Below are positions 7,734-15,092 of a stretch of DNA of 16,814 nucleotides, piece after piece; position 1 is the stretch's first letter, and every line of letters starts with the position of its first letter. Both the position numbers and the translations under genes were made by a program. The stretch lies in the NCBI GenBank assembly GCA_947177005.1, contig CAMWSZ010000019.1, forward strand, positions 1 through 16,814, in the 5' to 3' direction. The notes under the pieces were generated by a model. The model saw only the letters and a list, made by a program, of their open reading frames with translations, had not been told where the DNA came from and searched no databases. This DNA comes from an uncultured Clostridia bacterium. GTDB taxonomy: Bacteria; Bacillota; Clostridia; Oscillospirales; Oscillospiraceae.

Positions 7734-7773
7734 GGAACGAAGCGGAACCCATTCCAGCTCCGTTCCTTATTTT
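7734..7773 (+). terminator. Intra-operon hairpin between binding-protein and permease genes
   Basis: GGAACG (7734-7739) pairs with CGTTCC (7761-7766). Inner AGC/GCT and GGAA/TTCC pairs surround a CCCA loop, and TTATTTT follows. It looks like a leaky terminator or an mRNA-stabilising stem. Such elements often let the receptor gene be expressed above its permease genes. The T run is interrupted by one A, so partial read-through is plausible. Confidence 0.6.
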
Positions 7774-7790
7774 GAGAGGGAGGTATTTCA

Positions 7791-8711
7791 ATGGGCAGAT
7801 ACACTGCCAGACGTCTTCTGGAAACAATTCCTCTGATGTTTATCATTTCGATCTTTGTATTCATGTTTATCCATCTCCTGCCCGGAGATCCAGCCCGGCA
7901 GCTGGCGGGTCTGGAGGCTACCTATGAGGAGGTCGAAGCGATCCGGGAGGAATTTGGGCTCAACAAGCCCCTGCCGGTGCAGTATTTTGACTACATGAAG
8001 GGCCTGTTCACCGGCGACATGGGCCGGAGCCTCAAAAGCAACATTCCCGTCTCCGAGTTGATCTGGTCCCGGTTCCAGTTCACCATCCAGCTTGTGTTCG
8101 CCGGATTGATTTGGGCCCCCTTCGCGGGCATTTTCATCGGTGTTTTCTGTGCCATCAAACGCGGCACATGGGTCGATCTGGGCGGTATGCTTATCGCCAT
8201 CTGCGGCTTGTCCGCGCCAGGTTTTGCTCTGGGCTTGGTGGGCATCCAGTTCTTCTCCGTCAAGCTGGGTGTGCTGCCCACAGGGGAGCTGGACTCCTGG
8301 AAGAGCTTTATACTTCCGTCAATCGTGATGGGTACCGGCATCATGGCTACCCTGGCCCGGTATTCCCGCTCCTCCATGCTGGAAACCCTGCGGGAAGACT
8401 ACGTCCGCACCGCCCGGGCCAAGGGCCAGAAGGAGTCCATCGTCATGTTCCGCCATGCCTTCAAAAACTCCCTGATTCAGGTGGTCACTATTTTGGGCCT
8501 GCAAATCGGCGGCCTGCTCTCTGGCTCTGTGATTACAGAGACTATTTTCTCTATCCCCGGCATGGGCCGTCTGCTGGTGGATTCTATCGCCTTCCGTGAC
8601 TACCCCGCTATTCAGGGACTGCTGATGATTTTTGCACTTCAGTATGTTATCATCAATCTGGTGGTAGACCTGCTTTACGGCGTCATCAATCCCAAAATCC
8701 GCTACGACTGA
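7791..8711 (+). CDS. oppB: ABC transporter permease, OppB/DppB type
   Basis: This is one of the two membrane subunits of the oligopeptide-type importer, 306 residues. It starts with a short cytoplasmic segment and a membrane helix at about 11-30, followed by the HLLPGDPARQLAG segment typical of OppB/DppB proteins. Several more hydrophobic helices follow. The ATPase-contacting 'EAA' loop is visible around residues 202-226 (EDYVRTARAKGQKES...). GAGGGAGGT lies seven bases before the ATG. The gene follows the binding protein across the hairpin and precedes the second permease gene by 18 bases. The gene symbol reflects family, not proven substrate. Confidence 0.93.
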   Translation: MGRYTARRLLETIPLMFIISIFVFMFIHLLPGDPARQLAGLEATYEEVEAIREEFGLNKPLPVQYFDYMKGLFTGDMGRSLKSNIPVSELIWSRFQFTIQLVFAGLIWAPFAGIFIGVFCAIKRGTWVDLGGMLIAICGLSAPGFALGLVGIQFFSVKLGVLPTGELDSWKSFILPSIVMGTGIMATLARYSRSSMLETLREDYVRTARAKGQKESIVMFRHAFKNSLIQVVTILGLQIGGLLSGSVITETIFSIPGMGRLLVDSIAFRDYPAIQGLLMIFALQYVIINLVVDLLYGVINPKIRYD

Positions 8712-8729
8712 TTGAAGGAGGAGGATACT

Positions 8730-9650
8730 ATGTCGAATACACCAAACCAGCGAGAGGAGACCGCTGTTTCCTTTGAGGAAAGCTATATTGACGAAAATAT
8801 ACTGGCGGACAAGAGCAGCAAGACCCGGGAATTTATTAAGAAGTTCCTCAAGCGCAAGACTGCTGTCGCGGCTTTCTTTGTTATGGTTCTGCTGCTGATT
8901 ATAGCCCTGATCGGACCCTACATCACCCCCTATGACCCCAATGCCTTTGACTACGACAATATTCTGTCGTCCCCCAGTGCAGAACACTGGTTCGGCACGG
9001 ACCAGTTTGGCTATGATATCTTCAGTCGTATCCTGGCCGGCGCGCCCCTGACGCTGGGCGTATCTTTGTCCTCCGTTATTGTGGGCGCGGCTCTGGGTAC
9101 CATCCTGGGCCTGCTGGCGGGCTACTACGGCGGCTGGATCGAGATGCTGGTCATGCGGGGCGCGGATGTGCTTTTCAGCTTCCCGGACATCCTGCTGGCC
9201 ATCGCCATTGTAGCTCTGCTGGGCCCCGGCATCATCAACGTTTTTATTGCTGTGGCGGTCTTTACTGTGCCGAGCTTCGCCCGCATGATGAGGAGCGCGA
9301 CCCTGGCCGTCAAGGGGTCCCTGTATGTGGAGGTTGCCCACAGTCTGGGCTGCAGGGACGGACGCATCCTGTTCCTGCACATCTTCCCCGGCACCATTCA
9401 ATCCCTGATTGTCAACTTCACCATGCGCATCGGCTCAGCCATCATGGCTGCCTCCGGCCTGAGTTTTTTGGGCTTCGGCGCCAACGTCACAGACCCTGAG
9501 TGGGGTGCCATGCTTTCCCAGAGTCGCAGCTATCTGTCCACCGCGCCCCATATGGTCTATTTTCCCGCCCTGGTGATCTTTATTACTGTTTTGGCTTTCA
9601 ACCTCTTTGGCGATGGTCTGCGGGATACCCTGGACCCCAAGATTAAGTAA
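8730..9650 (+). CDS. oppC: ABC transporter permease, OppC/DppC type
   Basis: This is the second membrane subunit of the importer. I start it at ATG 8730 (306 residues), with AAGGAGGAGG just upstream; the in-frame TTG at 8712 overlaps that site. A hydrophilic N-terminus of about 40 residues precedes the first membrane helix (about 45-64). OppC-type landmarks follow: HWFGTDQFGYDIFSR (about 86-100), FSFPDILLAI (about 149-158) and the EAA loop VEVAHSLGCRDGRILF (about 201-216). The C-terminus GDGLRDTLDPKIK is the usual ending for this family. It pairs with the OppB-type subunit just upstream. Confidence 0.93.
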   Translation: MSNTPNQREETAVSFEESYIDENILADKSSKTREFIKKFLKRKTAVAAFFVMVLLLIIALIGPYITPYDPNAFDYDNILSSPSAEHWFGTDQFGYDIFSRILAGAPLTLGVSLSSVIVGAALGTILGLLAGYYGGWIEMLVMRGADVLFSFPDILLAIAIVALLGPGIINVFIAVAVFTVPSFARMMRSATLAVKGSLYVEVAHSLGCRDGRILFLHIFPGTIQSLIVNFTMRIGSAIMAASGLSFLGFGANVTDPEWGAMLSQSRSYLSTAPHMVYFPALVIFITVLAFNLFGDGLRDTLDPKIK

Positions 9651-9678
9651 TGGACTGAATAGGGAAAGGAGTTAAGAG

Positions 9679-10653
9679 ATGCAACGAGAAGTATTGCTGA
9701 AGGTAGACAAGCTGCGCACGGAGTTTTTTTCCAGCAAGAACAGCAGTGTTACAGCAGTGGATAAAGTCTCCTTCAACATCTATAAAGGAGAGATCCTGGG
9801 CTTGGTGGGTGAATCCGGCTGCGGCAAGAGTGTAACCAGTCTCTCCATTATGCAACTGCTGCGGGACACCCCCGGCAAAGTGACCAACGGGCAGGTGCTG
9901 TTGGACGGCAGGGACCTGCTGAAGATGTCGGATGCAGAAATCAGAAGCATCCGCGGCGGGCGTATGAGTATGATCTTTCAGGAGCCTATGAGCGCACTGA
10001 ATCCCTCCATGCGCATTGACCGGCAGATGATGGAGACAATCATGCTGCACACAGACAAAAACAAGGAACAGGCCCGCTCTCACGCGGCAGATATGCTCAA
10101 GAAGGTGGGTATTCCTGATCCGTCCCGGGTCCTGAAGAACTATCCCCACCAGCTCTCTGGCGGTATGAGCCAGCGGGTGATGATTGCTATGGCCCTCAGC
10201 TGCGGCCCGGAACTGCTGATCGCTGACGAGCCCACCACAGCCCTGGATGTGACTATCCAAGCCCAGATCCTGGACCTGATGAAGAAGCTGCAGAAAGAGG
10301 ATCAGTCCAGCATCCTCCTTATCACCCATGACTTGGGCGTGGTGGCGGAGATGTGTTCCCGGGTCATCGTCATGTATGCGGGCAAGATCGTAGAGGAGGC
10401 CCCGGTGGGCCCCCTTTTTAATCACCCCGCTCACCCCTATACCCAGGGACTGATCGCCTCGGTGCCCAAGCTGGGCTCTGGCGTTAAGATTCTTCCAAGC
10501 ATTCCAGGCAGCGTCCCGGATCTGGCCTCCATGCCCAAGGGGTGCCGCTTCGCGCCCCGGTGCAAGTACGCTGCAGCTAAGTGCCGCGAGAAGGAGCCGG
10601 AGCTGGCAGGCGATAACCACCGGTGCCGGTGCTGGCTGAAACAGGAGGGATGA
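9679..10653 (+). CDS. oppD: ABC transporter ATPase, OppD/DppD type
   Basis: This is one of two ATPases that power the importer, 324 residues. Walker A is GESGCGKS (44-51), Q-loop Q101, signature LSGGMSQ (159-165), Walker B LLIADE (179-184), and switch His H217 in ITHD. The C-terminal oligopeptide/dipeptide-type domain contains GCRFAPRC and further Cys (C289, C295, C302, C316/C318). In some DppD proteins such cysteines hold an iron-sulfur cluster. AGGAAAGGAG lies upstream of the ATG, and the partner ATPase gene begins seven bases after the stop. Confidence 0.94.
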   Translation: MQREVLLKVDKLRTEFFSSKNSSVTAVDKVSFNIYKGEILGLVGESGCGKSVTSLSIMQLLRDTPGKVTNGQVLLDGRDLLKMSDAEIRSIRGGRMSMIFQEPMSALNPSMRIDRQMMETIMLHTDKNKEQARSHAADMLKKVGIPDPSRVLKNYPHQLSGGMSQRVMIAMALSCGPELLIADEPTTALDVTIQAQILDLMKKLQKEDQSSILLITHDLGVVAEMCSRVIVMYAGKIVEEAPVGPLFNHPAHPYTQGLIASVPKLGSGVKILPSIPGSVPDLASMPKGCRFAPRCKYAAAKCREKEPELAGDNHRCRCWLKQEG

Positions 10654-10659
10654 GCAGAC

Positions 10660-11622
10660 ATGGAAAAGATCGTATCATTAAAGAATGTATCCAAGACCTT
10701 CCCTGTGGGAAAATCCCTGCTGGGCAAACCGACGAAGTTCGTCCATGCGGTCAACAACGTCAGTTTTGACGTTTGCGAGGGTGAGACCTTTTCCGTTGTG
10801 GGCGAATCCGGCTGCGGAAAGAGTACCACTGGGCGGATTATCAACCATCTGCTGGTTCCCGAGAGCGGTGAAGTGTGGTTCATGGGCAAAGAGATCTCTC
10901 ATATCTCCCAGGATGAGATGCGCCCCCTGCGTAAGGATATGCAGATGATCTTCCAGGACCCCGCCGGAAGCCTGAATCCCCGAATGCGGGTCTCGGAACT
11001 GATTGAGGAACCGCTGCTGGTCCACACGAATATGAACGCCATGGAGCGGGCTAAGGTGGTCAACGAACTGCTGGGCATCGTGGGCCTGAGCGCGAAGCAT
11101 GCCCAACGCTATCCGCATGAATTTTCCGGCGGCCAGAAGCAGCGCATCGGCATTGCCCGGGCTTTGACGGTGAACCCGAAGCTGGTCATCGCCGATGAAC
11201 CCATCTCCGCTCTGGACGTGTCAATCCAAGCTCAGGTACTCAATCTGCTCCACCGTTTACAGGAGCAGTATAAGCTGACATATGTCTTTATCTCCCACGA
11301 TCTGTCGGTAGTAGAGATGATTTCCGACCGCATTGCGGTTATGTATTTGGGATTTGTGGTGGAAACCGCCCCCAAAGAAAAGCTGTACGCCATGCCAGCT
11401 CACCCCTACACCCAGGCTCTGCTGTCTGCGGTCCCCATTCCAGACCCGGACCGCCAGCATGACCGCATCATCCTGGAGGGAGATATACCCAGCACAATCA
11501 ACCTGCCCGCCGGCTGCCCCTTTGCCGCCCGGTGCAAGATGTGCAGGCCGGTATGCTTAGAACAGCGCCCGGCCACCAAGGAAGTGGAGACGGGTCACTT
11601 TGTGGCCTGTCACCAGATTTGA
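10660..11622 (+). CDS. oppF: ABC transporter ATPase, OppF/DppF type
   Basis: This is the second ATPase of the importer, 320 residues. Walker A is GESGCGKS (48-55), Q-loop Q99, signature FSGGQKQR (155-162), Walker B LVIADE (175-180), and switch His H213 in ISHD. The C-terminal family extension carries AGCPFAARC with several more Cys (about 286-317). AGGAGGG at the end of oppD is its ribosome site. With OppD it completes the heterodimeric motor, so the window encodes a whole five-gene importer. The cutC-family gene starts 38 bases downstream. Confidence 0.94.
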   Translation: MEKIVSLKNVSKTFPVGKSLLGKPTKFVHAVNNVSFDVCEGETFSVVGESGCGKSTTGRIINHLLVPESGEVWFMGKEISHISQDEMRPLRKDMQMIFQDPAGSLNPRMRVSELIEEPLLVHTNMNAMERAKVVNELLGIVGLSAKHAQRYPHEFSGGQKQRIGIARALTVNPKLVIADEPISALDVSIQAQVLNLLHRLQEQYKLTYVFISHDLSVVEMISDRIAVMYLGFVVETAPKEKLYAMPAHPYTQALLSAVPIPDPDRQHDRIILEGDIPSTINLPAGCPFAARCKMCRPVCLEQRPATKEVETGHFVACHQI

Positions 11623-11660
11623 GGATTTCAACAGAAAACGACTTGAGAGGGAAAGCATTT

Positions 11661-12428
11661 ATGAATACACCACTGATCGAAGCCTGTGTTGACTCTTACG
11701 CCTCCTGTATCGCCGCAGCTAAGGGAGGCGCGGACCGGCTGGAATTATGTGCCAATCTTGCCATCGGAGGCACCACGCCCTCCCTGGCAGTCTTCAAGCA
11801 GGTCAAGCGGGACTGCGATGTAAAAATCAATGTACTTATCCGCCCCCGTTTTGGCGATTTCCTTTACACGGAACCGGAGATGGAGGAGATGTGCGAGGAA
11901 ATTAAGATGTTCCGGGATTTGGGGGCTAACGGTGTGGTCATCGGTACACTGACGCCTGATGGCAGGCTGGACCCGGAGAAGATGCGTCGGCTTATGGACT
12001 GTGCCGGGGACATTGACGTAACGCTTCACCGGGCTTTTGACATGACCCGAGACCCGTTTGAGGCTCTGGAGACCGCCGCAGTCCTGGGCTGTAAAACCAT
12101 CCTGACTTCCGGTCAGGAGAAGGACGCCGCAACGGGAAAGGACACGCTCAGGGAAATCTATGCCAAGGCGGCGGGCCGGATCGACATTATGGCCGGATGC
12201 GGCGTAAAGAAGTGGAACATCCAGGAAATCCACGACCATACAGGCATTGTAGTTTTTCACACCACCGGACGGAAGAATCCGCTGGACAGCGGTATGATCT
12301 ACCGAAAGAGTACAGTTTTTATGGGCCTGCCTTCCCTGTCGGAGTACGAAATTTGGCAGACAGACGAGCAGGAGTTCCGGGATTGCGCCCAAATCGTTCA
12401 TACCTTCACATTTCAGGAGGAAATATAA
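11661..12428 (+). CDS. cutC: CutC-family TIM-barrel protein
   Basis: This 255-residue protein is a clear CutC-family member. Family motifs are IEACVDSYASC (6-16), GGADRLELC (22-30), IRPRFGDF (60-67), and LHRAFDM with H123, R124 and D127. Also present are ILTSGQE (about 147-153) and the GCGV turn in the last third. CutC was named for copper homeostasis in E. coli, but the copper role is disputed and the biochemical activity of most members is unknown. ATG 11661 is chosen because GAGAGGG lies just upstream; the longer in-frame extension runs back into oppF. Being between the importer and a transglutaminase-fold enzyme points to a role in sugar or glycopeptide breakdown rather than metal handling; that is inference. 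Confidence 0.92.
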   Translation: MNTPLIEACVDSYASCIAAAKGGADRLELCANLAIGGTTPSLAVFKQVKRDCDVKINVLIRPRFGDFLYTEPEMEEMCEEIKMFRDLGANGVVIGTLTPDGRLDPEKMRRLMDCAGDIDVTLHRAFDMTRDPFEALETAAVLGCKTILTSGQEKDAATGKDTLREIYAKAAGRIDIMAGCGVKKWNIQEIHDHTGIVVFHTTGRKNPLDSGMIYRKSTVFMGLPSLSEYEIWQTDEQEFRDCAQIVHTFTFQEEI

Positions 12429-12432
12429 CACT

Positions 12433-14979
12433 ATGATCTTTTCACAACATATGATAGAAACCGCCCAAGTGGGGTTTCAGACTCGTCTGGAGCAGGCCGG
12501 AGCGGTTAAGGGCGGCGAACTGCGCGTTCAGCTGGACCAAGCGGCAAAGTCCGTCTCTGAGGACGTTCTTGCCGCTGTTCAGTGGCTCTATGCCAACAGT
12601 CCACTCAGCGATCTGGCAAACAATGATTTCGAACTCTTCCTCTCCGGTGCCCTCCATGGTGTGTTCCTGCGGGAATACTCTTCCTTCGCAAAAGATCTGC
12701 CGGAGGACATTTTTCTCAATTACGTCCTGCACATCCGGGTCAACGAGGAGGAGCTGTGTGACTGCCGCCGGTTCTTCTGGAACCTTCTCTGGGAGCGTGT
12801 GAGGGAACTCTCCGCCCGTGACGCTGTCATTGAGGTCAACTACTGGAACGCGGAGCAGTTGACGTACCAGGCTACAGACAGCCGCACCATCTCCGCCCTG
12901 GGAGCTTACCGGTCCGGCTATGGCCGCTGCGGTGAGGAGTCCGCTTTCGGCGTAAACGCGTTCCGCTCTGTGGGCATTCCAGCCCGGCAAATCTACACCC
13001 CCCGCTGGGCCCATTGCGACGACAACCATGCATGGGTGGAGGTCTGGTGTGACGGACGGTGGCACTTTCTGGGAGCCTGCGAGCCGGAGGAGGTGCTGGA
13101 TAAAGGTTGGTTTACTAACGCTTCCAGCAGGGCCATGCTCATCCATAGCCGTTGCTTCGGGGAGATCAGCGGAGAAGATATCATTTCCAAGATCGGGATG
13201 GCTTCCTTTCTGAATAACCTGAAGCTTTACGCAGTGACTAGGCGGCTGACTGTGGCGGTAAAAGATTCTGCCAATGTACCGGTGGAAGGGGCACAGGTGT
13301 CCTTTGGAATTTTGAACTATTCCAGCATCCTCCCATCTGCTGTCATGACCACCGGACCAGACGGGCTCGTCTGCCTCACCTGCGGGCTGGGCAGTATCAA
13401 TGTCCATGTGAAAAAGGACGGCGTATCCTGCGAGCGGATGGTGTATGTTCCAGATCAGAATATGGTGGAAGTGGTCCTGAAGCAGGATACACCAGAGCTG
13501 GATGTGTGGGAGGACTTTGCCTTCATCGCGCCCAAGGACCAGATCATCCACGGTGCGAAGCCTACTGAGGAACAAAAAGAACTGTGCCGCAAAAAAACCG
13601 CCGCCGCCAATGAGCAGCGGGAGCAGCGGGTAGCTGCAATGTTTGACGCGGCTCGGGTGAAAGCCGCAGTGGAGAAGTACGGCTATAGCCAGGAGATTTA
13701 CAATTTGTTGTATGAAAGCCGTGGCAACGGACAGCGGCTGCTGGATTTTTTGGAAGACGAGACATTTTCCTCTGCGGAAAAAGAAAAACTGCTGCTGACC
13801 CTCTCCGCCAAAGACTGGCTGGATGCAGACCCGGAGGTTTTGCGGGAGGCGTTGAGCCTGTCGCTGGAGTATGCTGTGGAAAATGAAGATCTGTTTTACC
13901 GCTATATTGTCTGTCCCCGCATCTTCAATGAGCCTCTGGAGAAGAACCGGAAATTCATTTTAGAGTATTTCACGCAGGAGCAGAAGGAGGCGTTCGCGGC
14001 AGAACCCCAAAAAATCTGGGACTATATTCAGGAGAACATCGGCTTTGACAGCACCATTGAGTATGGACAGATCATTACCCGTCCCATAGGGGCGCTGACG
14101 GTGAAGAATGCCAATCCGCTGTCAAAGAAGATTCTCTTTGTTGCCATCTGCCGCGCCGTTGGGGTGGCAGCCCGGGTGAATCCGGTGGACCGTCAGGCGG
14201 AATATTATATGGCGGACGGCTTTGTACCGCTGGAACCCAGAGAACAGGGCAGCGGCGCGATCATCTTTGAAAAGGCAGACGGTGAGAACTGGCAGTATTA
14301 TCCTGACTTTTCCATCGGTCTTCTGGTGGATGGCGAGTATCAGACTCTGGACCTCTCCCAAGAAAAATGGGAAGGCAATGTATTGCGTACAGCGGCGAAG
14401 GGCGGCGATTATCGTGTGATTACGGACAACCGCCTGCCCAACGGCAATCTCTATGCCAGCAAGTACCATTTCCGTCTGGCAGACGGCGAGATAAAGCGGG
14501 TGCGCTTGCGGAAATACCAGGCAAATCTCACAGAAATGTTAGACAACTTCACTCTGGATGAATTTTGGGTTTTCGATGAGCAGGGAACCGCCGTACCAGG
14601 CAGCGAGCTGACAAAAAACTCTGCCATTCTGTTATGGCTGGAGGAGGGCGCAGAGCCTACGGAACATATTCTTAACGAAATGCTTGAGCAGAAAGAGGAT
14701 TTCCAATATCTTTCACCGGACATTATATTTCTGGTTCGGGGGAAGGAGGCTCTGCGGAACGCCAAGGTGAAGAAGGTTCTGGAAGCCTTGCCCAAAATCC
14801 GTGTTTTCTATGACAGTTTTGTCCCCAATGTGGAGACTCTCGCCCGGCGGATGTATGTGGACCACGAGAAACTCCCTCTGATTCTGATTACAACCAAGAA
14901 GCTCAACGCGGTTTACGCCTGCAGCGGCTATCATGTCGGCAGCGGAAGTATGATTGTAAAAATCTGCAATTTGGCGTAA
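12433..14979 (+). CDS. Large cytoplasmic protein with two transglutaminase-like domains
   Basis: This 848-residue protein has no signal peptide or membrane helix. Domain 1 (about 95-225) is a transglutaminase-like core with C166 in GYGRCGEES, H199 in DDNHAWVEV, and an acidic third position in FLGACEPEE (likely E217). A beta-rich carboxypeptidase-regulatory-like module follows (about 270-350), then a helical, charged linker (about 375-525). Domain 2 (about 535-600) keeps the pattern PLSKKILFVAICRAVGVAARV, but a Ser occupies the Cys position, so it looks inactive. The last ~130 residues (from FWVFDEQGTAVPGSEL) resemble a thioredoxin-like fold without a CxxC motif. The superfamily includes peptidases, amidases and peptide:N-glycanases. 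Its AGGAGG lies inside the end of cutC, about 13 bases from ATG, which is rather far. As last gene of the importer operon, it probably cleaves the imported compound. Confidence 0.85.
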   Translation: MIFSQHMIETAQVGFQTRLEQAGAVKGGELRVQLDQAAKSVSEDVLAAVQWLYANSPLSDLANNDFELFLSGALHGVFLREYSSFAKDLPEDIFLNYVLHIRVNEEELCDCRRFFWNLLWERVRELSARDAVIEVNYWNAEQLTYQATDSRTISALGAYRSGYGRCGEESAFGVNAFRSVGIPARQIYTPRWAHCDDNHAWVEVWCDGRWHFLGACEPEEVLDKGWFTNASSRAMLIHSRCFGEISGEDIISKIGMASFLNNLKLYAVTRRLTVAVKDSANVPVEGAQVSFGILNYSSILPSAVMTTGPDGLVCLTCGLGSINVHVKKDGVSCERMVYVPDQNMVEVVLKQDTPELDVWEDFAFIAPKDQIIHGAKPTEEQKELCRKKTAAANEQREQRVAAMFDAARVKAAVEKYGYSQEIYNLLYESRGNGQRLLDFLEDETFSSAEKEKLLLTLSAKDWLDADPEVLREALSLSLEYAVENEDLFYRYIVCPRIFNEPLEKNRKFILEYFTQEQKEAFAAEPQKIWDYIQENIGFDSTIEYGQIITRPIGALTVKNANPLSKKILFVAICRAVGVAARVNPVDRQAEYYMADGFVPLEPREQGSGAIIFEKADGENWQYYPDFSIGLLVDGEYQTLDLSQEKWEGNVLRTAAKGGDYRVITDNRLPNGNLYASKYHFRLADGEIKRVRLRKYQANLTEMLDNFTLDEFWVFDEQGTAVPGSELTKNSAILLWLEEGAEPTEHILNEMLEQKEDFQYLSPDIIFLVRGKEALRNAKVKKVLEALPKIRVFYDSFVPNVETLARRMYVDHEKLPLILITTKKLNAVYACSGYHVGSGSMIVKICNLA

Positions 14980-15009
14980 CCTGCACCCCAGCGAAATTCC
15001 GGAAAGCAC

Positions 15010-15038
15010 TTGTTGTGTTCTGAAGTATTTGCTATAAT
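15010..15038 (+). promoter_or_regulatory. Sigma-A type promoter of the ROK regulator gene
   Basis: TTGTTG (15010-15015) and a perfect TATAAT (15033-15038) are separated by 17 bases. Transcription would start near 15045, about 48 bases before the ATG. So the regulator has its own promoter in the 113-base gap after the transglutaminase-like gene. I see no convincing terminator in that gap, so read-through from the operon could add to its expression. Confidence 0.85.
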
Positions 15039-15092
15039 ACTTACCAAATCATATGACAGAACCACACAAATCGTCCGGAAGGGGAATGACCT

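Noticed and set aside
8319..9401. Open frame on the - strand across the two permease genes (360 codons)
   Set aside because: It spans the boundary of two clear permease genes and encodes a Gln/His-rich sequence with no family features.
11532..11660. Earlier start for cutC inside oppF
   Set aside because: The added residues do not fit CutC, which begins with the IEACVDS strand; a ribosome site directly precedes ATG 11661.
12442..13575. Open frame on the - strand opposite the transglutaminase-like gene (377 codons)
   Set aside because: It has no start signals and no recognisable domain; the + strand frame carries clear catalytic motifs throughout.
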